A stretch of 64,000 nt of DNA from positions 1-64,000 of the forward strand of contig JAZNQD010000009.1 of NCBI GenBank assembly GCA_045589955.1, written 5' to 3'. A program made the position numbers and the translations under genes. The number at the start of each line of letters is the position of its first letter. Within the stretch, counting starts at the first letter, position 1. The stretch comes from CAJGCS01 sp045589955 (lineage in GTDB: Bacteria > Bacillota_I > Bacilli_A > ML615J-28 > CAG-313). Of this stretch, positions 24,533 through 33,586 are shown piece by piece. The notes under the pieces were generated by a model, which was not told the origin of the DNA, searched no databases, and saw nothing but the letters and a program-made list of their open reading frames with translations.

Positions 24533-25216
24533 CTAATATCCTAATATTCTAACCAAAGTTTTAGTGTATTCAAAATCTTTTATTTTATATAAATCAATTA
24601 AATCTTCTTCATATAATGGGTGTTTACTTATACTTTCGCCAATATATATAAAGCCAAGATGGAATAATAAATCTTCAATCTCTTCCATTTTTTCGTTACT
24701 AATTGCACGGTTAATCGAAACAAAATGCTCATGTGGCTGTACATATAATTTATCTGTTATTTCTCTGCGTATATAAGTAAATATTTTATGGTATACTCTA
24801 CATAAATCAATAACTTCCTCTATCTCTTCTGTTGATGTATCTCTAAATATCTTATTTATTGCTTCTCTTTTTATACATAATTCAGGAAAAGCATCTTTAG
24901 TATCTACGGTAAAGTTACTAGCATCATATACCCAACTTTTATAGGTATTATCTTGCAACCAATTAAGCACTTCATATCCATTTAATATTTCAGTATTATT
25001 ATAATGTAAAACACAACCCATCTTTTTATCTACACGCGCAAATATAAAAAGACCTTCTAAGTGATTAAAACGGGCATACCTATTATATAATACCGTACTT
25101 ATTAATCCGGCTAAAGTAAATGATTCAGACCACGACATAAGATTACGATCAGAGAGTATCCAACATAAATTATTATCACTAGACAATCTTAAATTATATT
25201 TGTTTTTACATCGCAT
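24533..25216 (-). CDS. hypothetical protein, paralogue of the gene at 27305
   Basis: 227 residues. Its end, LYKIKDFEYTKTLVRILGY, matches LYKIEDIYTTYTLLRVYGY of the 235-residue protein at 27305, and both open with a short basic strand region. Probably an ancient duplication. No function known. Confidence 0.75.
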   Translation of the reverse strand: MRCKNKYNLRLSSDNNLCWILSDRNLMSWSESFTLAGLISTVLYNRYARFNHLEGLFIFARVDKKMGCVLHYNNTEILNGYEVLNWLQDNTYKSWVYDASNFTVDTKDAFPELCIKREAINKIFRDTSTEEIEEVIDLCRVYHKIFTYIRREITDKLYVQPHEHFVSINRAISNEKMEEIEDLLFHLGFIYIGESISKHPLYEEDLIDLYKIKDFEYTKTLVRILGY

Positions 25217-25239
25217 GCCTAATACCTATAAACTTTTAT

Positions 25240-25509
25240 TTATTTCGTAATCTTTATTTCTATGGATTTAATATCTTTTTCACAAAGCTTATCTCTATTC
25301 TCTAAACCATTACTACCCCAAAGTAAATCTACTATAGCATTCATAGGAATAAATCTAGGAGCATTACCATATTGATTACGAATACCAAGAAAAAGTTCAC
25401 CTGCATCATTTCTAGCAACCACAACATCTTTATGTTCAGGCGTACCAATTTCTAATATCTTAAGTTTCTCATCAAAATAAACTAATTGTGTATCTTTATT
25501 TAACATCAT
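25240..25509 (-). CDS. hypothetical protein
   Basis: 89 residues, beta-rich (VVARNDAGELFLGIRNQYG), no family recognised. AAAGGA upstream; first gene after the promoter at 25561-25589. Confidence 0.75.
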   Translation of the reverse strand: MMLNKDTQLVYFDEKLKILEIGTPEHKDVVVARNDAGELFLGIRNQYGNAPRFIPMNAIVDLLWGSNGLENRDKLCEKDIKSIEIKITK

Positions 25510-25560
25510 TATACCATCCTTTCAATTACTATTATCTAATGTTTTATTCACTATATATAC

Positions 25561-25589
25561 ATAATAGCATATAAAAGGAATAAAGTAAA
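25561..25589 (-). promoter_or_regulatory. promoter, GCTTTACT class
   Basis: Minus strand: TTTACT (25589-25584), 17-base spacer, TATTAT (25566-25561), directly after the homing endonuclease gene. Confidence 0.8.
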
Positions 25590-25597
25590 GCAGATAT

Positions 25598-26422
25598 TTA
25601 GATTTCAGAAAAACATCTTTTATATAGCAACACATCACTTATTAATGATTTACTAACATTATACATAGTAGCTAATTTTTGTTGTGAATATTGTTGTGTT
25701 TTATATAATAAGCGTATTTCATCTACTTGACTTTTTGTTAAAATTTGTGATTTACTTAAAGTTGTAGTTTGTACTCTAGCTTTTTTACAAGTAATTCCAT
25801 TGCGTATATAGTAATTTGAGTACTTAGGCGGAATATATTTAGGATCATACCAAGTTTTATTCATAACAATATAACCTATTTCACCAGGTTTTACGTTATA
25901 TATCTTTGCAAAATCTTTATAATCTAAATTTATATCTTTTGGATAATCTTCGCGTATTTTATTTACATCATTCCAAGTTAAATTGGCATTACCATGTCTT
26001 TCACCGATTACATGAGAAATACCGCGTTTTAAAATTCTTCTTGCATGTAATGTATTTTCGCTTCCATTTGACCATTCCAAATTCTCTACGCAATTATTTA
26101 AAGTATTACCATCTATATGATTTACTTGTGGTTTATTTTCAGGATTAGGAACAAAAGTTATAGCAACTAATCTATGTACTCTTTTAGTATAGCCTTTACC
26201 ATTTACATGCAATTTTACCTGTGCATATCCATTACTATTTTTATACTTTTGATGACTTTTTTCTACAACTACAGTTTGTTTTAATATATGTGGTTTACAA
26301 CGTTTAGTACACTTTAGACTTTTAATTCTACCTTTAGTACTAACTTGATATATACCTTCAAAATCAGGTAAATCTTTCCACACTTCACCTTCTAAATCTT
26401 CTAAATTTTCAAAGTTATCCAT
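25598..26422 (-). CDS. NUMOD4-HNH homing endonuclease
   Basis: 274 residues. NUMOD4 at about 13-45 (EVWKDLPDFEGIYQVSTKGR), HNH nuclease at about 80-125 with the conserved HRLVAITFVPNPENK, VNHIDGNTLNN and ENLEW-S elements, then two C-terminal helix-turn-helix segments (KDFAKIYNVKPGEIG and QQKLATMYNVSKSLI). All HNH residues look intact. It probably cuts intron-less or related phage DNA to spread itself. The last helix-turn-helix resembles that of the protein at 26656. Confidence 0.9.
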   Translation of the reverse strand: MDNFENLEDLEGEVWKDLPDFEGIYQVSTKGRIKSLKCTKRCKPHILKQTVVVEKSHQKYKNSNGYAQVKLHVNGKGYTKRVHRLVAITFVPNPENKPQVNHIDGNTLNNCVENLEWSNGSENTLHARRILKRGISHVIGERHGNANLTWNDVNKIREDYPKDINLDYKDFAKIYNVKPGEIGYIVMNKTWYDPKYIPPKYSNYYIRNGITCKKARVQTTTLSKSQILTKSQVDEIRLLYKTQQYSQQKLATMYNVSKSLISDVLLYKRCFSEI

Positions 26423-26441
26423 ACCTTATATCCAATACGTA

Positions 26442-26669
26442 TTAATTTTCTAAACATTTCCTATAATCTACAATAGCAATATCATTAGTATTTAGTACTT
26501 TACCATCAATTAAAAAATCATTTGTCATTAAAAACTTTTTAGCTAGTCTATATGATTTCCATTCCAATCTTTTATTAATACCAGAATCATTATATACTAA
26601 CTCCTGTCCATATAAAGTAAGTATATATGTAGGTTTTATTATTGATGCTTTACTATTATTCTTCACCAT
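26442..26669 (-). CDS. hypothetical protein
   Basis: 75 residues, beta/alpha, no family recognised. Overlaps the following helix-turn-helix gene by 14 bases; lies next to a homing endonuclease. Confidence 0.65.
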   Translation of the reverse strand: MVKNNSKASIIKPTYILTLYGQELVYNDSGINKRLEWKSYRLAKKFLMTNDFLIDGKVLNTNDIAIVDYRKCLEN

Positions 26670-26982
26670 TAGTTATTTTACCTTCTAAGTATAGTTGTTG
26701 TTTATATCTTCTATATGTCTTCATTTGCTCTCTATGCTTTTCTTTATTATAATATTGTTTAGTACCACCACGTTCTTGTCTACGCTGTATATTCCTTTTT
26801 AATTTCTCAGGATCCCATAAAAATTGTATAGTACGTCTAGATACATTAAACATTTCAGCACACTTACGTTGAGATATAGTACCTTTAAGCGATATAATCT
26901 CATCCTTTTGTGCCATAGTTAATTTAATACGCTTATCATACGCACTATTCATAATTTTTATTTTTGTACTTTTATATGGCAT
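26656..26982 (-). CDS. helix-turn-helix DNA-binding protein
   Basis: 108 residues. KLTMAQKDEIISLKG, then QRKCAEMFNVSRRTIQFLW is a resolvase/IENR-like helix-turn-helix, followed by a basic region (RRQERGGTKQYYNKEKHREQ). The same module occurs at the C-terminus of the HNH enzyme (25598). The start at 26982 follows AGGA by eight bases. Likely a DNA-binding regulator or an accessory of homing. Confidence 0.75.
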   Translation of the reverse strand: MPYKSTKIKIMNSAYDKRIKLTMAQKDEIISLKGTISQRKCAEMFNVSRRTIQFLWDPEKLKRNIQRRQERGGTKQYYNKEKHREQMKTYRRYKQQLYLEGKITNGEE

Positions 26983-27007
26983 ACTAAATATCCTACTAAA
27001 TACTCTG

Positions 27008-27274
27008 CTAAAAAGTAATCTCTCTATACGTATTATCTTTATCGTATACATTCCACATAGCAATATAACTTTTCTTATCATTAATACCTACTTTAGCCGG
27101 TCTAAGATCAAATGATAAATCCCATGCTTTCTGTACTGCATTTGCTACAAATAATGTTTCTAATACATTACCCTTACTTATCTCTTCACAATAGTTAATA
27201 AAGTCAGCATAAGTACATCTCTTAAATTTACCTTTATTATCTATTATACCCCATGTTCTAGGACCATAACCCAT
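27008..27274 (-). CDS. hypothetical protein
   Basis: 88 residues, alpha/beta, one conserved-looking W-G-I-I-D-N-K-G-K-F strand. No family recognised. Confidence 0.7.
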   Translation of the reverse strand: MGYGPRTWGIIDNKGKFKRCTYADFINYCEEISKGNVLETLFVANAVQKAWDLSFDLRPAKVGINDKKSYIAMWNVYDKDNTYREITF

Positions 27275-27304
27275 ATTATACCTCTTCTTTCTTCTAATTA
27301 TAAT

Positions 27305-28012
27305 CTATACATATCCATATACCCGTAAAAGAGTATATGTCGTATATATATCCTCTATCTTATATAACCGGTACATATCATTAAAAATATTCTGTACATA
27401 CGTTATACCAAAACCTTTTAACTGCTCATTAATTACTGTATATTTCTCTTTTATAGTATCTATAGGTATTAACGCAAAATCATTATACAAAAATATTCTA
27501 AACTTCGCCATATATAACTTCATAAACGCCGTCTCAATATCAGTATATAACAAACTACGCTTTATTATCTCATCATCTGCTGTTTTTAACTTTCTATTTA
27601 ACCAATTTATATTTAATGCAAGCGTCTCTTCTTCTATCCCACTCTCACTACGCTTTACTATCGGCTTAAATACACAAGAAGGTATATCCCACTCCCTTAA
27701 CGTACTACAAATTTCCTTAACCCTAGATTCAATCCGCGGTAAATAATATCTCTTTCCACCAATACGCTTAGCCCACTCAGTCTCAACAAACAACATAGGC
27801 TCAAAAAAATTACGCGTATAATCTGCACCATCAACAACTAACTCAAGATATATACCACTATACCCCCCAAACCCAAAATAACTATTCAAAAAATGATCAA
27901 TAAACCTCGCACCAATATACCCATCTAAATTATATAACTCATCATCATATAACGACTCTAATACTATACGCTTTGCATCCCACCTATACCTATACCTATT
28001 ACTACACGCCAT
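27305..28012 (-). CDS. hypothetical protein, paralogue of the gene at 24533
   Basis: 235 residues, ending LYKIEDIYTTYTLLRVYGY. Shares the C-terminal signature and size with the gene at 24533. AAAGGA upstream with long spacing. First gene of the operon driven from 28064-28091. Confidence 0.75.
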   Translation of the reverse strand: MACSNRYRYRWDAKRIVLESLYDDELYNLDGYIGARFIDHFLNSYFGFGGYSGIYLELVVDGADYTRNFFEPMLFVETEWAKRIGGKRYYLPRIESRVKEICSTLREWDIPSCVFKPIVKRSESGIEEETLALNINWLNRKLKTADDEIIKRSLLYTDIETAFMKLYMAKFRIFLYNDFALIPIDTIKEKYTVINEQLKGFGITYVQNIFNDMYRLYKIEDIYTTYTLLRVYGYV

Positions 28013-28063
28013 CTATCTATAAATCCTTTCGCTAAATCCCTTCTCTACAATTATCCTAACCCT

Positions 28064-28091
28064 ATTTTACCACAGAAATCATATAAGTAAA
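28064..28091 (-). promoter_or_regulatory. promoter, GTTTTACT class, 16-base spacer
   Basis: Minus strand: TTTACT (28091-28086), 16-base spacer, TAAAAT (28069-28064). Drives genes from 28012 leftward. Confidence 0.7.
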
Positions 28092-28422
28092 ACAAATTAT
28101 ATACGCCATAAATAAAAAATAGTTAAATATTATACAAAATTTCTAAAAATATTACGTTCTACAATAATAACAGTAACTTACATTATTATCTTACAAGTTA
28201 CATAACGAACTTCCCTCCTACGGGATCTTTAACTACTCTGGATTTAGACTAATTATATATAATACCAAACATACTAACCCTTATTACTATCAGACTAACC
28301 AATACATAGCAGCATAGTAATAAACCCAAAGAAGATTATATATAATGCCCAATACAGTCTATACACACTAACTAAAATAAAAACGTTTAACTTAATTTTA
28401 ATAATATAGGATAATAACTACT
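28092..28422 (+). promoter_or_regulatory. leader and probable late promoter region of the capsid gene
   Basis: A gene-free stretch of about 330 bases. It holds two copies of ATTATATATAAT followed by ACC/GCC (about 28250-28268 and 28335-28353), each with a TATAAT -10 but no TTTACA -35. They are probable capsid (late) promoters using another recognition rule. A small TCCC-TCCTA-CGGGA hairpin lies near 28212-28226. Confidence 0.45.
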
Positions 28423-30000
28423 ATGTCTATCTTAACTAAAGTTGAAAATAACTCATTAGTAGCTAAAGCCCGTAGCGAAAAAATCAACAAAGGTATCGCT
28501 CATGCTGCAGCTGTATTACATGAGTCTACTCTCGGCAAACGTTGCCCTTCTTTATTGAAAGCTCTTGAAAGCGACTCTAAAGAATCTAAGTATCAAGCAG
28601 CTACTATGGTTCAATTGTTGGAAAATACAGCTGAATACATTGCCGCTCAACCAGATACTCCTTACACAGGCCGCAACATCCTTCATGAAGACTTCGGCGG
28701 TAATGCTTCTACTTCTGCCGTTTCTCTCTTGAGCCCAGGCGTTGCTTCATTAACACCTAAAGTAGTTGATATCGTAAATGTGTTTTATCCGCAAATGGTA
28801 GCAAATTATATTGCGGATATTCAAGCACTTGATCGTCAATCTGGTCAAATCTTCGTAATTAAAACACGTTATTCTCAAGATGCTGCTGGTGTTGAAGCTG
28901 GTGACATTGTATTTGAGAATGCTACTGATGGTACATACTCTTCTGAATTCATTGGTTATGCTGATGGTGTGGCTGCTGCTGAAGTAACTGCTGCTCCTAG
29001 TGCTGCATTGCCTGCTGATGCTACAGTTAAAGTACGCGCTGGTTCATTCATTGTACGTTTAGCTGGTAAAGAGATTGCACGTGACTATGGTAATGGTTCT
29101 GCAGGTCTTGATGGTGTAAATGAAGGTGAGTATGTAGTAATTGGTCGTGGTGTTACAGGTACAGTTAATGCACAGACTGGTGAAGCTGCATTGAAGTTAG
29201 ATGCTACAATGTATGCTGATGCTATTGCTGAAGCTGCTGTAATGACATTTGAAGCTGCTGTAGATGTTGAGACAGATGTTGAATTGATTCGTAAGATTCA
29301 GTTTGATATTCCTAACCAACCTATTTTGGCTAAGCAACACCCATTAATGAGTTCATACTCTGTTGCTGCTGGTTTAGTAATGAATGCTCACTTAGCTATT
29401 GATACAGATGAGTTGATTGCTAACCAAATCGCAGGTACAATTCGTTGGGAAAGAGATTTGTCATTAGTACATGCAGTATATGCTGGTGCTAAAGCTGATC
29501 CTGATTTGACATTTGATTGTGCTGCTAATGGTGCTAACTTGACATTACAACAAAGATATAGTGCATATACAACAACTATTTCTAGCGCTCGCGGTATTAT
29601 CCAAGAAACAGCTGGTCGTGGTACTGTTGAATTTATGATTGTATCTGCTCGTCAAGGTTTAACAATCGTAGAACAAATCGAAGGCTTTAAAGCTGCTCCT
29701 GAAGCTAAGAAACCAATTGGACCTTACTTGGCTGGTACTTTGCGTGAAGGTACAATTTCTGTAATTGCTGTTCCTTATACAAAGACATTACCTGTTGACC
29801 AAGTTGTATTCGGTTTCAAAGGTTTCCAATTAGGTGATTCTGCAATAGTTTTAGCTGAATGGATACCACTTTACTTCACACCTACATTCCAAGCTCCAAA
29901 CTTGAAGAATCATAAAGGCGCTATGTCATTCTATGATTTATTCTTGAATAAGCCTGATTACTTGGTACGTGGTGCTATTGCTAACTTCAATGAAGCTTGA
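28423..30000 (+). CDS. major capsid protein, T4 gp23-like HK97 fold
   Basis: 525 residues, close to T4 gp23. VVDIVNVFYPQMVANYI then QALDRQSGQIFVIKTRYS corresponds to the conserved gp23 segment (VRR.xPnLIA.DI..VQPM..PTGQ.FAlR..Y). The N-terminal 60-100 residues are charged and helical and may be removed by a prohead protease, as in T4. An Ala/Gly-rich insertion domain follows. Codon use is unlike the neighbours (GCT, GGT, more G+C), as expected for the most highly expressed phage gene. Followed by a strong terminator, hence probably transcribed alone. Confidence 0.88.
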   Translation: MSILTKVENNSLVAKARSEKINKGIAHAAAVLHESTLGKRCPSLLKALESDSKESKYQAATMVQLLENTAEYIAAQPDTPYTGRNILHEDFGGNASTSAVSLLSPGVASLTPKVVDIVNVFYPQMVANYIADIQALDRQSGQIFVIKTRYSQDAAGVEAGDIVFENATDGTYSSEFIGYADGVAAAEVTAAPSAALPADATVKVRAGSFIVRLAGKEIARDYGNGSAGLDGVNEGEYVVIGRGVTGTVNAQTGEAALKLDATMYADAIAEAAVMTFEAAVDVETDVELIRKIQFDIPNQPILAKQHPLMSSYSVAAGLVMNAHLAIDTDELIANQIAGTIRWERDLSLVHAVYAGAKADPDLTFDCAANGANLTLQQRYSAYTTTISSARGIIQETAGRGTVEFMIVSARQGLTIVEQIEGFKAAPEAKKPIGPYLAGTLREGTISVIAVPYTKTLPVDQVVFGFKGFQLGDSAIVLAEWIPLYFTPTFQAPNLKNHKGAMSFYDLFLNKPDYLVRGAIANFNEA

Positions 30001-30030
30001 TTTTCAAGCACTTAGAAGACAGTGATACGA

Positions 30031-30065
30031 GAGACCCTTGAGAGAAATCTTGAGGGTTTCTTTTT
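30031..30065 (+). terminator. intrinsic terminator of the capsid gene
   Basis: Twelve-base stem (GAGACCCTTGAG/CTTGAGGGTTTC, three G-U pairs), six-base loop, then five U residues. Confidence 0.85.
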
Positions 30066-30079
30066 ATGTATTTTTTTTG

Positions 30080-30108
30080 TTTACAATTATTTTCTTTTAG
30101 TTTATGCT
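30080..30108 (+). promoter_or_regulatory. plus-strand promoter of the endonuclease gene
   Basis: TTTACA (30080-30085), 17-base spacer, TATGCT (30103-30108). It has the same -35 as the minus-strand promoter class. Confidence 0.65.
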
Positions 30109-30150
30109 ATGTTCTATCAAGTATAACCATTCAGCAAGGAGTATAGCGTA

Positions 30151-31482
30151 GTGAAAAAGAAGGCAGATATAGCATGTTTAAATTGTGGTAAGTTATTTCA
30201 TCCAGTAAGAAAAAGTAGTAAGTTTTGTTGTAGGGAATGTGGAGTAGAATATAATAAAACACACGATAAGTATAAGAAGACTGAAGAACAAAGAAAGAAA
30301 TTGTCTGAAGCGCGTATGGGTAAAGAGCCCTGGAATAAAGGTAGAGTATGTAACGAAGAAGAGTTGGCACGTATGTCTGAGGCATCTAAAAAATTTTGGG
30401 CGAAGGATGGGTTTAAGCAGAAGATGTCAGATATACAGAAAGAAGCTTGGTCAAATGAAGAGTTACGTAGCAGGCATAGTAATATATTAAAAGAAGTAAA
30501 CAGTGTGCCTGAAGTTAAGAAAAAGATTAGTGATGGTTTAAATAGGTATTATAGCACAGTAGATCCAGAAGTGCTTACAGAAAGATATAGAAAGCAAGTA
30601 GAGACTAAGAATGCTAAAGGATGGACATATACATCAGAGGGTGAAAATGCAGTAATTAATTATGTTAAAGAGTTAGGATATAAACCGGAGAAGTATGTAT
30701 ATGGTAAAGGCAATACTAGATTTGAGATAGATTGTTATATTCCTGAATTAAAAATAGGTATAGAGTATAATGGTATATATTATCACGCATCTAATGGTAG
30801 TAATAAAAAGCCTATTAATTATCATTTTAAGAAGTCAGAACACGCTATGAATGATTTAGGAATAGAGTTAATACATATATGGGAAGATCAATGGAAGAAA
30901 CAGAATGCCATAATAAAAGATATATTGAGAGCTAGATTAAAGAAAGTAGAAAATAGGATACCTGCTCGTAAATGTGTAATAAAAGAAATACCTACAAATG
31001 AATATAGAGACTTTTGTATTAATCATCATATACAGCGGTTTAGAACAGCCTCGGTTAGGTTAGGATTATATTATAATGACAAGTTAGTACAAGTAGCGTC
31101 ATTTGGTAAACCCGGTAATTATGGTAATGTTAATTCAGATAGATATGAATGGGAATGGATTAGAGCGTGTACTGAATTTAATACTATCGTTATGGGAGGT
31201 ACTAGTAAGTTATTTAAATATTTTGTTGATACGTATAAGCCAAGTAGTATTCTGTGTTATGCTGATTGGAATTTATTTAATGGTAACGGGTATGAGAAAT
31301 TAGGGTTTGAATTTTTATCTTTTACCGGTCCTGACTTATTCTTTATTCGCAACTCATCAGCTTTAGAGCGTATCAACCGTAATCCTTATACTAACAGCTT
31401 ACACAAACAAATGGTAAAAGAAGGTAAGTTATTTGAATGTCATGGATGCGGATCTAAGAAATTTGTATGGTATAACGAATAA
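30151..31482 (+). CDS. homing endonuclease: zinc knuckles, NUMOD3, Vsr-like nuclease
   Basis: 443 residues, GTG start with AAGGAG nine bases before it. An N-terminal zinc finger (C9, C12, C26, C30) is followed by NUMOD3 (EEQRKKLSEARMGKEPWNKG), a coiled basic linker, and a Vsr/EDxHD-like nuclease around 165-260 (EIDCYIPELKIGIEYNG, then a histidine, then IELIHIWEDQW). A further C-terminal domain ends in a CxxC pair (CHGCG). It sits directly after the capsid gene, a common homing-enzyme position. Catalytic assignment is by motif only. Confidence 0.8.
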   Translation: MKKKADIACLNCGKLFHPVRKSSKFCCRECGVEYNKTHDKYKKTEEQRKKLSEARMGKEPWNKGRVCNEEELARMSEASKKFWAKDGFKQKMSDIQKEAWSNEELRSRHSNILKEVNSVPEVKKKISDGLNRYYSTVDPEVLTERYRKQVETKNAKGWTYTSEGENAVINYVKELGYKPEKYVYGKGNTRFEIDCYIPELKIGIEYNGIYYHASNGSNKKPINYHFKKSEHAMNDLGIELIHIWEDQWKKQNAIIKDILRARLKKVENRIPARKCVIKEIPTNEYRDFCINHHIQRFRTASVRLGLYYNDKLVQVASFGKPGNYGNVNSDRYEWEWIRACTEFNTIVMGGTSKLFKYFVDTYKPSSILCYADWNLFNGNGYEKLGFEFLSFTGPDLFFIRNSSALERINRNPYTNSLHKQMVKEGKLFECHGCGSKKFVWYNE

Positions 31483-31823
31483 AAAATTCCCCCTAGAAGT
31501 CGACAAAACTAGAGGGAATTATTTCAGTTTATAACAAGAATAAGTTATACTTTTACATATTCTTTTGGCGCCTAAAAAGTAATAATCTCCTCATAAAATT
31601 ATTACTATAAGTCAATAAGCCGTTCAACCAGGTCTATGCTAGCAGAATATTCTTATACGGTCAAAAGTATAAAACCGTTTTTTAAAGGAGGTGACTTTAT
31701 AAACTGAATATAATCATAGACCTTATATCCAGCCTTCCACAAAATTAATATTCAAAGCATTCAAGAATATTAAAGATATGCTAAAATTTATAGGATAATG
31801 ATAAGGATATTCTCATCATTACA
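31481..31823 (-). ncRNA. candidate noncoding RNA with an anti-Shine-Dalgarno loop
   Basis: About 340 bases from a strong promoter (31830-31858) to a strong terminator (arms 31485-31496 and 31509-31520, then six U). No reading frame with a ribosome site fits. Folds seen: a nine-base long-range helix (31715-31723 with 31630-31638), a perfect nine-base hairpin (31579-31587 with 31598-31606, loop UUAUGAGGAG), and a five-base hairpin (UAAAG/CUUUA, 31682-31698) whose loop UCACCUC copies the 3' end of 16S rRNA. The AGGAG and CUCCU loops could also pair with each other. Probable regulatory RNA acting on translation starts; role inferred. Confidence 0.65.
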
Positions 31824-31829
31824 TTATTT

Positions 31830-31858
31830 AATATAGTGCATAAATAGTCAAATGTAAA
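31830..31858 (-). promoter_or_regulatory. promoter of the noncoding RNA, GCTTTACA class
   Basis: Minus strand: TTTACA (31858-31853), 17-base spacer, TATATT (31835-31830). Confidence 0.88.
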
Positions 31859-31860
31859 GC

Positions 31861-32117
31861 AAAAAATAAAAAAAATCAGGCTCATTTGTTTTTTGTCCAT
31901 TTTAATTTTTGTACAAGCAGTTGGAAGTGTTTGGCCTATAGGAAAAACCATACCTCCATTTTGCTAAGTACTTGATTTTATTAGAAAGTTGTAATTAGAA
32001 TTTTTGTCAATTTTTCTTGTCTAAATGCGAATATGGGATTAATTTTTGATTATTTTTAGTTAGTATTTGGTAGTGGAGAGATTCTATAGAGTATAAATTA
32101 AGATAAAGGAGTGATAT
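31861..32117. other. gene-free stretch before the radical SAM gene
   Basis: About 255 bases between a leftward RNA promoter and the rightward MiaB-like gene. I see no convincing gene. A TATAAATT near 32092 could be a late-type -10 for the gene at 32118, with no good -35. Confidence 0.4.
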
Positions 32118-33524
32118 ATGTTTACTTTTAATTATGCGTATCAGGAGTTAGGGGATATACAGATACATACTACTGGTTGTGATTTGAGTATCCATGATGG
32201 GCGTAAGTTTGCTGCTACATTACCTATAGAAGAGAAGGCAATGGTATTTAATACATGTTCGGTGTTTGTAGAGCGTGAGACAGAGAATAGGATTTTGTTG
32301 CGTATATTGAGAAAGGCTTATCCTGATTATAAGTTGTATGTATTAGGGTGTGATGTGAATAATAACCCTTCTAATTATGTAGAGTATGATAATGTATATA
32401 GGAATGAGGTAGTATCAGATATTATTAACCGGCATTTTGTAGAGGATAGAGTAGAGAGTAGGAATGATATAGTTTATTTAAAGATACAGGATGGGTGTAG
32501 GCATAATTGTACCTTTTGTATTATAAATCAGTTGCGTAATAATCCTTTTAGTTTACCGTATAGAGAAATAGTAAATAATTTAAGATTAGAGATTGGTGAT
32601 AGAAAAGAAGTAAAAGTACAGGTAGCAGGTACTGAGTTAACAAATTACTATGATAAAGAGACTGGGTATAGGATATCAGATGTATTAGAGCATTTAGTAG
32701 AAGAGTTTCCTGAAATAATACAATTAGCGTTAACTTCTATAGATCCTGCCTCAAATGAAATAGAAAAGATAATGCGTATAATAGATAAGAATAGAGATAG
32801 ACTTATACCGCATTTAAACTTAGCTGTACAATCTGGGAATGATTATATACTTAAAATGATGAAAAGAAGACATGATGTACAACGAATTAGAGAAGTACAT
32901 GCATTAGGCGATAAGTATAATATAGGATTAGGATGGGATATTATAGTAGGCTTTCCAGGTGAGACCGAAGAATACTTTATGGATACTGTTAACCTTATAC
33001 GTGAATTAAAGCCTCTTACTCGTACTATGTTTGCATATTCTCCACGAAAAGGTACTCCCGCATATGAAATGAAAGAACAAATACAGAACATTGTTAAGCA
33101 AGAAAGGTTACGTAGAGTAGTAGAAGAGGTTAATGCGTGTATATTAGAAGCGAGTGATGCTAGGTTAAGTGCGTATAAAAAGTATATAGATGAGCGGTTT
33201 AATGATGCTAAGCAAGGTATGGATGTTGATATGCTTAGTAGAGTGATGTTTAATGGAATGGAGCATGTAGAGTTAGATTTATTTGATGAAGATATGTTTG
33301 CTAATTGGTTAAGGCATGGTGATAAATCTAAGTTAGTTTATATTAATTATGATTTAGAGCGTGCGTTAGAAACAGATATATATGTGAATTTTATAAAAGG
33401 ATTTGTTAAGGGAAGTAGAATAGCAATAAGATTTCCTAAAGAATATGACATTGATAATCATCCTTTTAAAGATAATTTCCCTTGTATAGTGCGTAAGAAA
33501 TCTAATATTGTGATTATAGTATAA
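32118..33524 (+). CDS. radical SAM methylthiotransferase, MiaB/MtaB-like
   Basis: 468 residues. The N-terminal UPF0004 domain has the three cluster-binding cysteines C21 (TTGCD), C47 (FNTCS) and C78 (VLGCD). The radical SAM motif CRHNCTFC is at C127, C131, C134. Further family motifs are NLAVQSGNDYILKMMKRRH and DIIVGFPGETEE. The enzyme should carry two 4Fe-4S clusters and insert a methylthio group at C2 of a modified A37 of tRNAs (ms2t6A or ms2i6A type). The C-terminal 130 residues do not show an obvious TRAM domain. AAAGGAG precedes the ATG. Phage tRNAs in this window could be substrates. Confidence 0.88.
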   Translation: MFTFNYAYQELGDIQIHTTGCDLSIHDGRKFAATLPIEEKAMVFNTCSVFVERETENRILLRILRKAYPDYKLYVLGCDVNNNPSNYVEYDNVYRNEVVSDIINRHFVEDRVESRNDIVYLKIQDGCRHNCTFCIINQLRNNPFSLPYREIVNNLRLEIGDRKEVKVQVAGTELTNYYDKETGYRISDVLEHLVEEFPEIIQLALTSIDPASNEIEKIMRIIDKNRDRLIPHLNLAVQSGNDYILKMMKRRHDVQRIREVHALGDKYNIGLGWDIIVGFPGETEEYFMDTVNLIRELKPLTRTMFAYSPRKGTPAYEMKEQIQNIVKQERLRRVVEEVNACILEASDARLSAYKKYIDERFNDAKQGMDVDMLSRVMFNGMEHVELDLFDEDMFANWLRHGDKSKLVYINYDLERALETDIYVNFIKGFVKGSRIAIRFPKEYDIDNHPFKDNFPCIVRKKSNIVIIV

Positions 33525-33555
33525 AAGTGCTATAGAAAATGACGAGGGAGAATAG

Positions 33556-33585
33556 AATAAGAGACCTACGAATAGATCTCTTATT
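33556..33585. terminator. bidirectional terminator between convergent genes
   Basis: Perfect nine-base arms AATAAGAGA/TCTCTTATT with a 12-base loop. It lies between the stop of the radical SAM gene and that of the minus-strand gene at 33587. Confidence 0.75.
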
Positions 33586-33586
33586 A

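Noticed and set aside
31684..31750. A plus-strand gene after AAAGGAGGTGA
   Set aside because: No usable start codon within normal spacing, and stops follow quickly; better explained as the minus-strand RNA's anti-Shine-Dalgarno loop.
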